From: Hymenobacter duratus
GTDB taxonomy: Bacteria > Bacteroidota > Bacteroidia > Cytophagales > Hymenobacteraceae
Length of the DNA stretch: 64,000 bases
Assembly: GCF_014698995.1 (NCBI RefSeq)
Contig: NZ_JACWZZ010000001.1
Location: forward strand, 124,001 to 188,000
Direction: 5' to 3'
Program-made: the position numbers and the translations under genes
Shown here: positions 18,008-28,012 of the stretch, piece after piece
Position numbering within the stretch: the first letter of the stretch is position 1
Layout of the letters: each line of letters starts with the position of its first letter
The notes under the pieces: generated by a model
What the model was told of the DNA's origin: nothing
Databases searched by the model: none
Seen by the model: the letters and a program-made list of their open reading frames with translations, nothing else

Positions 18008-19495
18008 TCAGGGCTGTACTATGGCCCGTATTTCTTTCTTCCGAAAGAACTTGGCGTACTCCTGATTGGTCCAGTCCTGCGGATTATCTGCTGATAAATC
18101 GAGGAAGGAAAGAGAGAATGGCGGCTCCCGCAGGGCACTCACTGTGCAGACTGTATTGGCCGGAGTGGCCTGCAGCTGTTGGTAGCGGGCCGTGAGTTGC
18201 GCATCGTAGCGGCCCGCTGCACCACCCAGCCAGTCGCGGTAAGCCAGCACCGAATTGTTGCTGTTGGCTAATTGCTCGGGGCCGCGCAGGCGGAGGTTGT
18301 GGTCGGTTACGAAGGCCAGTAGCAGCCAGGCGCCCAGTAGCACCGGAACATACGCCGGGACTGGCTGCCGGGGCCACCAGCCCTGGTGAAGCAGATAGCG
18401 GATCCAGGCGTGCGCCTGCAGAAACCAGCCTGCCAGAAAAAACAGATAGAGCATGTTGCGCGCCCGCAACGGGATGGGCATGCCAGTAGCCCAGAAGCTC
18501 GGGAAGAAGCCCACGACCAGCAACCCAAATAGGAAAGCGCTAATCAGCAGCGGGTTGCGCGTTAGCTGATTCAGCGGCAGCCCAGGTTGTTGCGCCAGCC
18601 GGGCGCTCAGTGGCGCCAGAAGCAGCGTGATGGCCAGCAGAATGCCATTGCCCAGCCAGTTGATAACGCAGTAGGCTGCCGCTGCGGCCGCCAGCACCGC
18701 CGCTTTGGCAATTCCGAAGTGCTGCGGCTCATTCGCCATCCGGATGTAGTTGCCGGGGGCCAGGAAGGATACCGCACAGGCCAGAGCTGCCACAGTCGTA
18801 AGCAGCGAATACCCCAGCGGAAGGCGCTTCTGCTGCCACGCCCGCAGGAGCGTAAAGCAGCCCAGGGCAACGAGCAGCGGCAATGCCAGCACCTCGTTGG
18901 CACCGATGACAAACATGGTCAGCAGCATTGCCGCCACCAGCCAGCGCCGCCTTGCAGGCGGCGCTGCGCTGCCAGCGTAGCGTGCCAGAATGGCAAGCAG
19001 CAGCAAGGCAAAGACACCCGGCAGCAAGTAGTTGTATATGCCTGTCACCCAGTAAATACCTTCGGCAGTACTGGGCAGCTGAAACAGCAGCAGCAGCAGC
19101 AGAGCACCACTCCCCAGCCATAGCCCACGCTTCGGCACGGATGAGCGCAGCAGCCCCCGGAGCAGCACATAGAAACTGCCCAGCGTAACCAGTAAAAAAA
19201 CAACGGGCAGCAGCCTGTAGCTCAGTTGCCAGCCCTCGTAAGCCACCGGATTGAGCAGGCTCCAGAGCAGCACCGAAGTGTAGCGTCCGGTCCAGTTGAG
19301 GTACATGTAGCGCTGATATTCCAGCAGCCCGTGCTCGTGCAGACCATTGGCCAGCAGAAAATCATCGGAAGAAGGATGGCTGTACCAAGCCAAGGCGAAA
19401 AACGGCAGCAGGGCGAGTAGCAGTGCCGCAGTCAGCAGCCAAGGGCCACTGTGCCGGAAGGTGCGGCGTATCGTTGCGAAAGGAAGAGAAAGCAT
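18008..19495 (-). CDS. Polytopic membrane protein, DUF6056/GtrII-like
   Basis: 495 residues with about 10-12 hydrophobic segments. The N-terminal periplasmic loop after TM1 reads SSDDFLLANGLHEHGLLEYQRYMYLNWTGRY, with the adjacent Asp pair typical of GT-C-like glycosyltransferases and the DUF6056 family. It may transfer sugars onto surface polymers using a lipid-linked donor; this is inference from fold style. It is separated from glmS upstream by a terminator. Confidence 0.75.
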   Translation of the reverse strand: MLSLPFATIRRTFRHSGPWLLTAALLLALLPFFALAWYSHPSSDDFLLANGLHEHGLLEYQRYMYLNWTGRYTSVLLWSLLNPVAYEGWQLSYRLLPVVFLLVTLGSFYVLLRGLLRSSVPKRGLWLGSGALLLLLLFQLPSTAEGIYWVTGIYNYLLPGVFALLLLAILARYAGSAAPPARRRWLVAAMLLTMFVIGANEVLALPLLVALGCFTLLRAWQQKRLPLGYSLLTTVAALACAVSFLAPGNYIRMANEPQHFGIAKAAVLAAAAAAYCVINWLGNGILLAITLLLAPLSARLAQQPGLPLNQLTRNPLLISAFLFGLLVVGFFPSFWATGMPIPLRARNMLYLFFLAGWFLQAHAWIRYLLHQGWWPRQPVPAYVPVLLGAWLLLAFVTDHNLRLRGPEQLANSNNSVLAYRDWLGGAAGRYDAQLTARYQQLQATPANTVCTVSALREPPFSLSFLDLSADNPQDWTNQEYAKFFRKKEIRAIVQP

Positions 19496-19540
19496 GATTA
19501 CTTATGGCCGGGCGTGTGTAGGGAGGAGCAAGTAGCAATA

Positions 19541-19575
19541 AAAAATCCGTCTGCCGGAGCAGACGGATTCTTTAA
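19541..19575 (-). terminator. Terminator after glmS
   Basis: AATCCGTCTGC (19544-19554) pairs perfectly with GCAGACGGATT (19559-19569), loop CGGA, with T-runs on both strands. On the minus strand it ends glmS. Confidence 0.85.
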
Positions 19576-19596
19576 TAACAGACCGGAAAACCCGGT

Positions 19597-21432
<1,836 letters not shown>

Positions 21433-21533
21433 AGTGGAACAGCAAAAAAGGGTTTGTTTCGTGAAAAAGACAGAAAGCTGCGGCTTGGCAAATGCCGTGC
21501 CGCAGCTTCAAAGGCAAAAATGAAGGCCGAAAG

Positions 21534-23105
21534 TTAGCGCAACTTCGAGTAGTAAACCCGCAGCTTGATGTTGTTGCCATCCAGAACTGCCCGGTTCAGG
21601 TCCAGCTCGTAGAATTTGCGCAGGTACGGCGACAGGACGAAAGCAGCCGGAGTAGGACCGCCCAGCTTGTCATAGACGTAAGCCTGCACGTAGGTTGTGA
21701 TGCTCATCGTGTAAAACGTATTGAGCGGACTGTTGAGAGTGGCCTTGGCCGCATTCTGGTAGTAGCCGTTGCTGTACTGGTCGTCTACGATAGAAGTAAG
21801 GCCTGCCCCTGTCGGGTTGACTCCTTCCCGGAGCACCAAGCGCTCCACCCGGTTGTTCAGCAACGTGCGCTGCAACGACTGGTTTGTGGCATTGACTTCG
21901 TACAGGTAAGCTGAAGGCGCCTGTGGGAAGAGCAAATTCGCAAACGGGCTTACCGGTATCAGCAGCTCGGCCCGGTTGATGGCAATAGCAGGGCTGCCGC
22001 CATCAACCGGCTGTGCCAGTTGCCGCAACTCGTTCAGGCCCGGAATTTCCAGTTTAGCGCCGAATCCGTTACCGCTCTGCATGTACACCTTACCATCCGT
22101 TTCGCCTGCTGCAACGGACTGTGTCGCGCCGTTTGCGCCAGCCAACCTAGCAAGAGGGGAGCCGGTAGGCAGTTCATTGGTAATCTGGGTGAAATACCGT
22201 GGGGCATTCTCGCGGCTCTGGAAGCTCCCCAAACCAAAGGCAACACTGTAGCGGCCCTTCAGGGTTCCGGTGTTTTTCTTGTTGGTGTAATGATAGTAGA
22301 AAACCGCACGCGCCGCTGAAGAGGGTAGCAGCCCAACAACAGCCGTATTGAAATCAGCCGCTGGCTGAAGCGCCATGCCTTTCCAAACGGCTGTGAGGGC
22401 CGCCTGCGTGAAGCTGGTGCCTTTCAGCAGGGAGAAGACATCATTGGCCAATGGCAGGTTTCGCCCGCCACCGTGCAGCTTGAGCCGCACCGTGTTGTTG
22501 GGCACCGTCACTACAATGGTAGTGGTGTCGGTGCTGCTGCTGCTGTTGGTTCGCTCGCGCCGCCTAGCGGTGGCATTCAACCGGGTACTAACGTTGAGGC
22601 CAAGCTCGCTGCCCAAGGCCACGGAAGAAGCGGCATTGTACGTTTCACGGTCATCCAGCGGCTGAGCCAACTGATAAACGTTTACGCGCAGTGGCGTCGT
22701 AGACGAACCGTATACAGCGTCGAAAGCCGCCTCCACCACCAGGGAGTCCAGTTGCGGATTGGGGTCGACACCCGTCAGCTTGGTTACCGCCGAAGGCAGC
22801 GTGTCAGCGGCTACTACCGCTTGCGCAATTTTCAGGTTCAGGAAGGCAGTAGCAGTGGTAGTGCCCAACACATTGTCACGCACCCGGCCCACCAGAATGC
22901 GGGTGGCTTTCTGCGTTTCAAACGAGTCGCGGAGTACCGTAGAGGCCGTAACCGGAAAGTCGCGGTAGTCAGTATTGGCGGCCGCCGTACCCGGCAATTC
23001 TACGCCCAGGTCGTTGGCGTCTTCGCAGCCAGCTGCCGTAAAGAGCAGCACCGCGGAAAGAAGAGAAACCGACGAAAGCCGGCAGGCGCTAATTGGCCAG
23101 TTCAT
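21534..23105 (-). CDS. DUF4270 lipoprotein
   Basis: 523 residues with a lipoprotein signal (LLFTAAGC, Cys 27), so it is probably a surface or periplasmic lipoprotein. The body matches Bacteroidota DUF4270 proteins: the opening EDANDLGVELPG, repeated beta-rich segments, and an ending with a predicted barrel-like or lectin-like fold. Its first 17 bases overlap the 3' end of glgA, implying translational coupling. Function is unknown. Confidence 0.85.
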   Translation of the reverse strand: MNWPISACRLSSVSLLSAVLLFTAAGCEDANDLGVELPGTAAANTDYRDFPVTASTVLRDSFETQKATRILVGRVRDNVLGTTTATAFLNLKIAQAVVAADTLPSAVTKLTGVDPNPQLDSLVVEAAFDAVYGSSTTPLRVNVYQLAQPLDDRETYNAASSVALGSELGLNVSTRLNATARRRERTNSSSSTDTTTIVVTVPNNTVRLKLHGGGRNLPLANDVFSLLKGTSFTQAALTAVWKGMALQPAADFNTAVVGLLPSSAARAVFYYHYTNKKNTGTLKGRYSVAFGLGSFQSRENAPRYFTQITNELPTGSPLARLAGANGATQSVAAGETDGKVYMQSGNGFGAKLEIPGLNELRQLAQPVDGGSPAIAINRAELLIPVSPFANLLFPQAPSAYLYEVNATNQSLQRTLLNNRVERLVLREGVNPTGAGLTSIVDDQYSNGYYQNAAKATLNSPLNTFYTMSITTYVQAYVYDKLGGPTPAAFVLSPYLRKFYELDLNRAVLDGNNIKLRVYYSKLR

Positions 23106-23901
23106 TATACAGTGCGTAGTAAGAAGTCAGTAGGTTTTCGTCGGCTCCTACCTGCCCGATCTGCTTGCTCTTCGAGTATTCCAGGAACAAGGCGTTCAGA
23201 TTGTCGCTGAAATCTTCGTCAGATTTCACCACGGAGTCGGCATATTCCATACCTACTTTGATGAAGCCACCGAAGTCGGCTGTTTTCAGGCCGGACAGCA
23301 TTTCATCATCGATATCAAGCATTTTGGCTTTTTCGATGATGTCGCCTTCGAATTTGTAATCGAATTCGTTGTTGTAAATCGTGAAAACCGACTTGGCGTC
23401 CTTGAAAATCGGGTCCTTCTTATAGGTCGTTTTCAGGTACATCGGAATCAGGCCCGTCATCCAGTCGTTGCAATGAACGATGTCGGGAGCCCAGCCCAGC
23501 TTTTTCACCGTTTCCAGCACGCCTTTGCAGAAGAAAATAGCCCGCTCATCGTTGTCGGCGTGGAACTTGTCGTTCTTGTCAACCAGGACTGATTTGCGGT
23601 GGAAATAGTCTTCATTGTCAATGAAGTACACCTGCAGCTTGGCGTTCGGAATAGAGGCTACCTTAATAATCAGCGGCTTCTCATCCTCACCAACGGCAAT
23701 ATTGATACCGGAAAGGCGGACTACCTCGTGGAGCCGGTTTTTCCGCTCGTTGATGATGCCAAAGCGGGGAACGAAAATGCGGATTTCCATCCCCATTTCC
23801 TGCATGCCCTGAGGCAGGCGCCGCAAAAATTCCGCTACTTTGGTCGTTTGCAAAAACGGATCAATCTCCGTAGCCGCGTAGAGGATTCTCAACTTGGACA
23901 T
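23089..23901 (-). CDS. Glycogen/starch synthase, catalytic N-terminal domain only
   Basis: 270 residues from the ATG at 23901. It resembles the GT5 N-terminal Rossmann domain of GlgA (MSKLRILYAATEIDPFLQTTKVAEFLRRLP at residues 1-30; VHCNDWMTGLIPMYLKTTY; SVFTIYNNEFDYKFEG). The C-terminal nucleotide-sugar-binding GT-B half (about 200 residues in normal GlgA) is absent, and the usual K-x-G-G-L motif near the N-terminus reads KVAEF. Short forms like this are typical of Bacteroidota; whether they make glycogen is doubtful. A complete promoter lies upstream. Confidence 0.85.
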   Translation of the reverse strand: MSKLRILYAATEIDPFLQTTKVAEFLRRLPQGMQEMGMEIRIFVPRFGIINERKNRLHEVVRLSGINIAVGEDEKPLIIKVASIPNAKLQVYFIDNEDYFHRKSVLVDKNDKFHADNDERAIFFCKGVLETVKKLGWAPDIVHCNDWMTGLIPMYLKTTYKKDPIFKDAKSVFTIYNNEFDYKFEGDIIEKAKMLDIDDEMLSGLKTADFGGFIKVGMEYADSVVKSDEDFSDNLNALFLEYSKSKQIGQVGADENLLTSYYALYNELAN

Positions 23902-23948
23902 ATCAGTCAGAAAAGGGTATTTGGGGAAAGGCAACACGTTGGGGAGCA

Positions 23949-23979
23949 CAAAATTAAACAAATTTGAGCGAAAATTCAA
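23949..23979 (-). promoter_or_regulatory. Promoter of the short glgA-like gene
   Basis: On the minus strand TTG (23979-23977), a 20-base spacer, then TAATTTTG (23956-23949). Both elements match the Bacteroidota sigma-A consensus at proper spacing. The start codon follows about 48 bases later. Confidence 0.65.
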
Positions 23980-24020
23980 CTAAACCCACCTGGAGCCTGC
24001 CCAAACAGGCTACTACGTCT

Positions 24021-24869
24021 ATGGAGATACTGCACACGGCCGCCGCGTTGCAAGCCTACACCGAAAACTGTCGCCGCGCTGGTCTGCGCCTGGCGCTGGT
24101 GCCTACCATGGGCGCCCTGCACGAAGGCCACCTGCAACTGGTGCGGGCTGCTGCCCAGGCCTGCGACGTTGTCATCGTCAGCATTTTTGTCAATCCCACC
24201 CAGTTCAATAATCCCGACGATTTCCGGCTGTATCCGCGCCTGCCCGAAGCCGACGCCAACCTGCTGGCCCCGGCCGGCTGCACGGTACTGTTTCTGCCCT
24301 CCGTGGAGGAAATGTATCCAAAGCCCTCGGTCATGAAGTTCGACTTTGGCGCATTGGAGCACGTGATGGAAGGCACGCACCGGCCCGGCCATTTCAACGG
24401 CGTAGCGACGGTGGTTGGGAAGCTGTTTCATCTGAGCCGCCCACACCAGGCGTACTTCGGCCAGAAAGACTGGCAGCAAGTAGCCATTGTGCGGCAGATG
24501 GTGGCTGATCTGGCCTTTGATCTGGAACTGGTGTCGTTTCCCACCGTGCGGGAGGCAGATGGTCTGGCCATGTCCTCGCGCAACCGGCGGCTGCCCGCCG
24601 AGGCGCGCACAGTGGCTCCACGGCTCTATGCGGCGCTGCAGCTGGCCGCGGAGCAACTCAGGCAGGGAGCTAGCGCCGCCGCCGCCCAACAGGCTGCCAG
24701 CGCTTACATACTCTCGGAGCCGGCTTTTACACTGGAATATTTTGAAATAGCCGACGCCCACACGCTGCAGCCGCTGAACAGCTGGCAACCCGGCCAACCA
24801 ATAGTGGTGTGCCTAGCGGCGCATCTGGGAGGAGTGCGCCTCATCGACAACCTGGTGCTGGAACCGTAA
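24021..24869 (+). CDS. panC: Pantoate--beta-alanine ligase
   Basis: Joins pantoate and beta-alanine with ATP to make pantothenate. 282 residues from the ATG at 24021; earlier in-frame starts run into the divergent promoter region. HIGH-type ATP motif in PTMGALHEGHLQLV (residues 28-41), substrate-binding FVNPTQFN, FGQKDWQQ and SSRNRRL near the KMSKS position. It pairs with panD 129 bases downstream, giving a pantothenate module whose product is the substrate of CoaX at 1109. Confidence 0.95.
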   Translation: MEILHTAAALQAYTENCRRAGLRLALVPTMGALHEGHLQLVRAAAQACDVVIVSIFVNPTQFNNPDDFRLYPRLPEADANLLAPAGCTVLFLPSVEEMYPKPSVMKFDFGALEHVMEGTHRPGHFNGVATVVGKLFHLSRPHQAYFGQKDWQQVAIVRQMVADLAFDLELVSFPTVREADGLAMSSRNRRLPAEARTVAPRLYAALQLAAEQLRQGASAAAAQQAASAYILSEPAFTLEYFEIADAHTLQPLNSWQPGQPIVVCLAAHLGGVRLIDNLVLEP

Positions 24870-24962
24870 ACAGGCAGTTTGAAGCAAGGCAAATACGCAG
24901 GGTGCTGCCCAAGCGCCCTGCGGCCGGCGTACAATTTCGCTTCCTCACAGTCTTGCCTTGCG

Positions 24963-24970
24963 TATCTTTG
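24963..24970 (+). promoter_or_regulatory. -7 box (TATCTTTG) upstream of panD
   Basis: Exact TAnnTTTG 28 bases before the panD ATG, suggesting panD has its own promoter besides read-through from panC. No spaced TTG was identified. Confidence 0.45.
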
Positions 24971-24998
24971 CGGCCTTTGTTTTTACCCCGCCTTTCTC

Positions 24999-25346
24999 AT
25001 GCACATCGAGGTCCTCAAGTCGAAGATTCACCGCGTTAAAGTCACCCAGGCCGAGCTGCATTACGTGGGCAGTATCACCATTGATGAAGACCTGCTTGAT
25101 GCTGCCAATATGGTGGAGAACGAGAAGGTTACCATCGTCAATATCAACAACGGGGAGCGGTTCGAAACCTATACCATCCGCGGGGAGCGGGGCTCCGGCA
25201 TGATTTGCCTTAATGGTCCGGCGGCGCGCCGGGTAGCCGTCGGCGACATAGTCATCATCATATCCTATGCGCTGATTGACTTTGCCGAAGCCCGCGCGCA
25301 CAAACCAACCGTTATCTTTCCTGACCAGCACAACCGTCTCGGGTAA
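24999..25346 (+). CDS. panD: Aspartate 1-decarboxylase (pyruvoyl enzyme)
   Basis: Makes beta-alanine for PanC. 115 residues from the ATG at 24999. The self-cleavage site lies exactly at Gly24-Ser25 ([18 protein letters not shown]), yielding the pyruvoyl group on the new N-terminus. [17 protein letters not shown] and [20 protein letters not shown] complete the family pattern. The ATG chosen gives the canonical cleavage numbering; a longer upstream reading would not. Confidence 0.96.
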   Translation: MHIEVLKSKIHRVKVTQAELHYVGSITIDEDLLDAANMVENEKVTIVNINNGERFETYTIRGERGSGMICLNGPAARRVAVGDIVIIISYALIDFAEARAHKPTVIFPDQHNRLG

Positions 25347-25408
25347 GGGCCTGCAGTTATTCCTTCCTGGTGAAAGACGGTTGATATTACCTGCTGCAAA
25401 AAATAGCC

Positions 25409-26503
25409 GTGCACCAAACTGATATTTCCTTTGTGAAGCAACTGCTCAATATTCTTAAATACGCCCTGCTATTGTCGGTATCAGGCCTGCTGATGTGGTA
25501 TGCCGTGCGCGGCCAGGACTTGGGCCGTATTGCCGAGACAGTGCGCACGGCAGACTACATGTGGCTGATGCTGACCATGGCTGCGTCGGTGCTGGGCTAT
25601 TTCAGCCGGGCCTACCGCTGGAAAATGCAGCTCGACCCCATTGCGAAAGGGGCAAAGCCGGCGTTCTGGGATGTGTACCACGCCATGATGGCAGGCAATC
25701 TGGCCAACATGGTGCTGCCCGGCCGGGTAGGAGAGGTCGTGCGCTGCTCGCTGTTGCAGCGCACCAGTAAAGTGCCGCTGCAGGTAGCACTGGGCACGGT
25801 CATTACGGAGCGGATCATCGACGTGCTGGTGCTGCTGGGCTTGCTGGGCACCGTGCTGCTGCTGGATTTCAAGACTTTCTGGGGATTTGCCGATACCTAC
25901 CTGCTGCAGGGCAAGGCCGACGCGCTGGCCCGCAACAGCAATACCCTGATTGCTGCGGCCGTGGTAGCGCTGCTGGCCCTGCTGATTTCCGGCTACCTGC
26001 TGTGGCGCAACCTGGAGCGGCTACGCAAAATCTCGGTCTTCGACCGGATGCTGAATTTTGTAAAAGGGCTGCTGGCGGGCGTGTTCAGCATCGTAAAGCT
26101 GGAGAACAAAGGCTCGTTCCTGTTCCATACGTTCTTCACGTGGCTGGTCTACTTCCTGATGGACTATCTGGCATTCTTCGCCTTCCCCGAAACCTACAAC
26201 CTGGGGGTGCGGGCTGCCCTGGCAGTGCTCACGTTCGGGGCGTTCGGAATGGCAGCCCCGGTGCAGGGCGGCATCGGCGTATTTCACCTGCTGGTGCAAA
26301 GCACGCTGCTGGTGTACGGTATCAGTAAGGAAGGTGGCATTGCCTATGCGCTGGTGGTGCATGGGGCCCAAACGCTGCTCGTCGTCCTGATGGGTGGTAT
26401 CAGTTTCATGATCAGCATGGGAAAATCGGGGCGGCTGGGACGCAAAGCACCTCTGCTGTCTGCGATGCCAACTGAAATTACGGCCGATGTGGACGAAAGA
26501 TAA
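25409..26503 (+). CDS. Lysylphosphatidylglycerol synthase TM-domain / flippase-like membrane protein
   Basis: 364 residues, GTG start, about 8 TM segments. Motifs of the UPF0104/AglD flippase-like family: YFSRAYRWKMQL, MMAGNLANMVLPGRVGEVVRCSLL, LGTVITERIIDVLVL and AAPVQGGIGVFHLLVQ. This is the membrane half of MprF-like proteins without the aminoacyl-transferase half. It may help lipid or glycolipid translocation. The next gene starts 4 bases after its stop, so the two are an operon. Confidence 0.85.
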   Translation: MHQTDISFVKQLLNILKYALLLSVSGLLMWYAVRGQDLGRIAETVRTADYMWLMLTMAASVLGYFSRAYRWKMQLDPIAKGAKPAFWDVYHAMMAGNLANMVLPGRVGEVVRCSLLQRTSKVPLQVALGTVITERIIDVLVLLGLLGTVLLLDFKTFWGFADTYLLQGKADALARNSNTLIAAAVVALLALLISGYLLWRNLERLRKISVFDRMLNFVKGLLAGVFSIVKLENKGSFLFHTFFTWLVYFLMDYLAFFAFPETYNLGVRAALAVLTFGAFGMAAPVQGGIGVFHLLVQSTLLVYGISKEGGIAYALVVHGAQTLLVVLMGGISFMISMGKSGRLGRKAPLLSAMPTEITADVDER

Positions 26504-26507
26504 AATC

Positions 26508-26966
26508 ATGAGCCGTACCGAGCTGCTGCCGGTAATAGCTGCCTGGAAGGCTGAAGGCCAGAAAATCGTGTTTACCAACGGGTGCTTCGACCTGCTGCAT
26601 CTGGGCCACGTCGATTACCTGGAAAAAGCCCGCCACCTCGGCGACAAGCTGGTGCTGGGCCTCAATACGGATGCTTCTGTCAGCCGTCTGAAGCCCGGAC
26701 GCCCGCTTCAGGACGAAGTGTCACGTGCGCGGGTTCTGGCCTCCCTTTTGTTCGTGGATGCGGTAGTGCTCTTCGATGAGCAAACCCCGCTGGCCCTTAT
26801 CGAGGCCATCGTGCCCGATATTCTGGTGAAAGGCGATGACTACGCCATCAGTGGAATTGTGGGGCATGAGGTAGTGTTGCAAAACGGCGGGCAGGTGTTG
26901 ACCGTACCCTTGGTAGCCGGCTACAGCACCACACGCATCGTCGAGCGAATTTTGCGGAGTTCCTGA
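26508..26966 (+). CDS. rfaE2: D-glycero-beta-D-manno-heptose 1-phosphate adenylyltransferase
   Basis: Activates heptose-1-phosphate to ADP-heptose for LPS. 152 residues, cytidylyltransferase-like fold with the HxGH motif in TNGCFDLLHLGHVDYLEKAR, LNTDASVSRLKPGRP, DILVKGDDYA, and the C-terminal YSTTRIVERI. It is the stand-alone adenylyltransferase domain; the kinase domain (HldE N-terminal half) is not in this window. The ATG at 26508 is chosen over one 21 bases upstream, which overlaps the preceding gene. Confidence 0.93.
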   Translation: MSRTELLPVIAAWKAEGQKIVFTNGCFDLLHLGHVDYLEKARHLGDKLVLGLNTDASVSRLKPGRPLQDEVSRARVLASLLFVDAVVLFDEQTPLALIEAIVPDILVKGDDYAISGIVGHEVVLQNGGQVLTVPLVAGYSTTRIVERILRSS

Positions 26967-26970
26967 GGAA

Positions 26971-27023
26971 GGTTTCTGGTTGCTGATAGCAACGGCCAGA
27001 GACGCCGTCAGGACTCAGAAACC
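26971..27023 (+). other. Nested hairpin in the leader of the YugP-like gene
   Basis: GGTTTCTG (26971-26978) pairs with CAGAAACC (27016-27023), and inside it GTTGCT (26979-26984) pairs with AGCAAC (26988-26993). The structure ends 18 bases before the ATG at 27041. It may be a weak terminator or a translation-affecting leader. Confidence 0.35.
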
Positions 27024-27040
27024 ACAAACCGTAACTCTCC

Positions 27041-27739
27041 ATGTACTACAACTCAAGCGGCATCTACTTCATCGTCATTCTGGCGATGGTCGTGAGCTGG
27101 ATTATCCAATGGCGTCTGCGCAGCAAATTCAGCCAGTACGCCCAGGTAGGGCTGCAATCCAACCTGTCGGGTAAGCAAATTGCAGAACTGATGCTGGCCG
27201 ACCACGGCATCAACGATGTGCGCGTCATCAGCACCGAAGGGCGCCTTACGGACCACTATAACCCTACCGACAAGACCGTGAACCTGAGCGAGGCAGTATA
27301 TGCCGAGCGTAGCGCCGCTGCTGCTGCCGTGGCGGCCCATGAGTGCGGCCATGCCGTGCAGCATGCCACGGCTTACAGCGCTCTGCAGTTCCGTTCGGCT
27401 ATGGTGCCGGCACTGAGCGCGGTGTCTAAGTTTATGCCTTTCGTGCTGCTGGCTGGTGTGCTCATGATTCGTTCCACGGTAATTCCGCTGGGCGTGGGCA
27501 TTGTCTTGTTCTCGCTCACCACGCTGTTTTCGTTCGTGACACTGCCCGTGGAGTTCGACGCTTCCAAACGGGCACTGGCCTGGATTGACAAGCGCGGCAT
27601 CGTGACGCCTCAGGAGCATGCCATGGCCAAAGACGCGCTGTGGTGGGCTGCCATGACCTATGTGGTAGCCGCTCTAAGCTCCTTAGCCACACTGCTTTAT
27701 TACGTGAGTATCTTTATGGGCAGCCGCGACCGGCGCTAG
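27041..27739 (+). CDS. YugP-type zinc metallopeptidase
   Basis: 232 residues. N-terminal TM helix, then the metalloprotease motif HECGH (AAAAVAAHECGHAVQHA, about residues 104-108), two or three further TM segments (FVLLAGVLMIRSTVIPLGVGIVLFSL), and LPVEFDASKRALAWI, where the conserved Glu and Asp may supply a metal ligand. It matches the putative neutral zinc metallopeptidase family of Bacillus YugP. Substrates unknown. Confidence 0.9.
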   Translation: MYYNSSGIYFIVILAMVVSWIIQWRLRSKFSQYAQVGLQSNLSGKQIAELMLADHGINDVRVISTEGRLTDHYNPTDKTVNLSEAVYAERSAAAAAVAAHECGHAVQHATAYSALQFRSAMVPALSAVSKFMPFVLLAGVLMIRSTVIPLGVGIVLFSLTTLFSFVTLPVEFDASKRALAWIDKRGIVTPQEHAMAKDALWWAAMTYVVAALSSLATLLYYVSIFMGSRDRR

Positions 27740-27773
27740 CTGCTGGCGACCGTGCTGCCTGCAGTGCTGTTGA

Positions 27774-27806
27774 AAGCCGCCGCTCCGGAATCCGGAGCGG
27801 CGGCTT
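27774..27806 (+). terminator. GC-rich hairpin after the YugP-like gene
   Basis: 16-base perfect inverted repeat (27774-27789 and 27791-27806) separated by one base, so a tight hairpin. No clear T-run follows, so terminator function is only likely. Confidence 0.55.
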
Positions 27807-27925
27807 GGCTTTCCTATTGACCAGTCAGGTTGGAATTGTTCAAAAACAAAAGCCGATTTTTAGCAGTTGAAGCCACAAACGGCATAAAAATCCGGGCCTT
27901 CTGCTTCATCTCAACATTTGTGATT

Positions 27926-27933
27926 TAATTTTG
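27926..27933 (+). promoter_or_regulatory. -7 box (TAATTTTG) upstream of the acyl-CoA dehydrogenase
   Basis: Exact TAnnTTTG in an AT-rich gap, 79 bases before the ATG at 28013; no spaced TTG seen. Confidence 0.45.
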
Positions 27934-28012
27934 AAGGCGCCACAATGCCTTGCTGCAACGCAAGCCGGCCCTCGTCTGATCTTTTCCCCATCCCACCCCA
28001 AGCCCCGTCCGC

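Noticed and set aside
21433-21533. Possible glmS ribozyme upstream of glmS
   Set aside because: The leader is about 100 bases with no recognisable ribozyme core, and the ribozyme is mostly known from Firmicutes.
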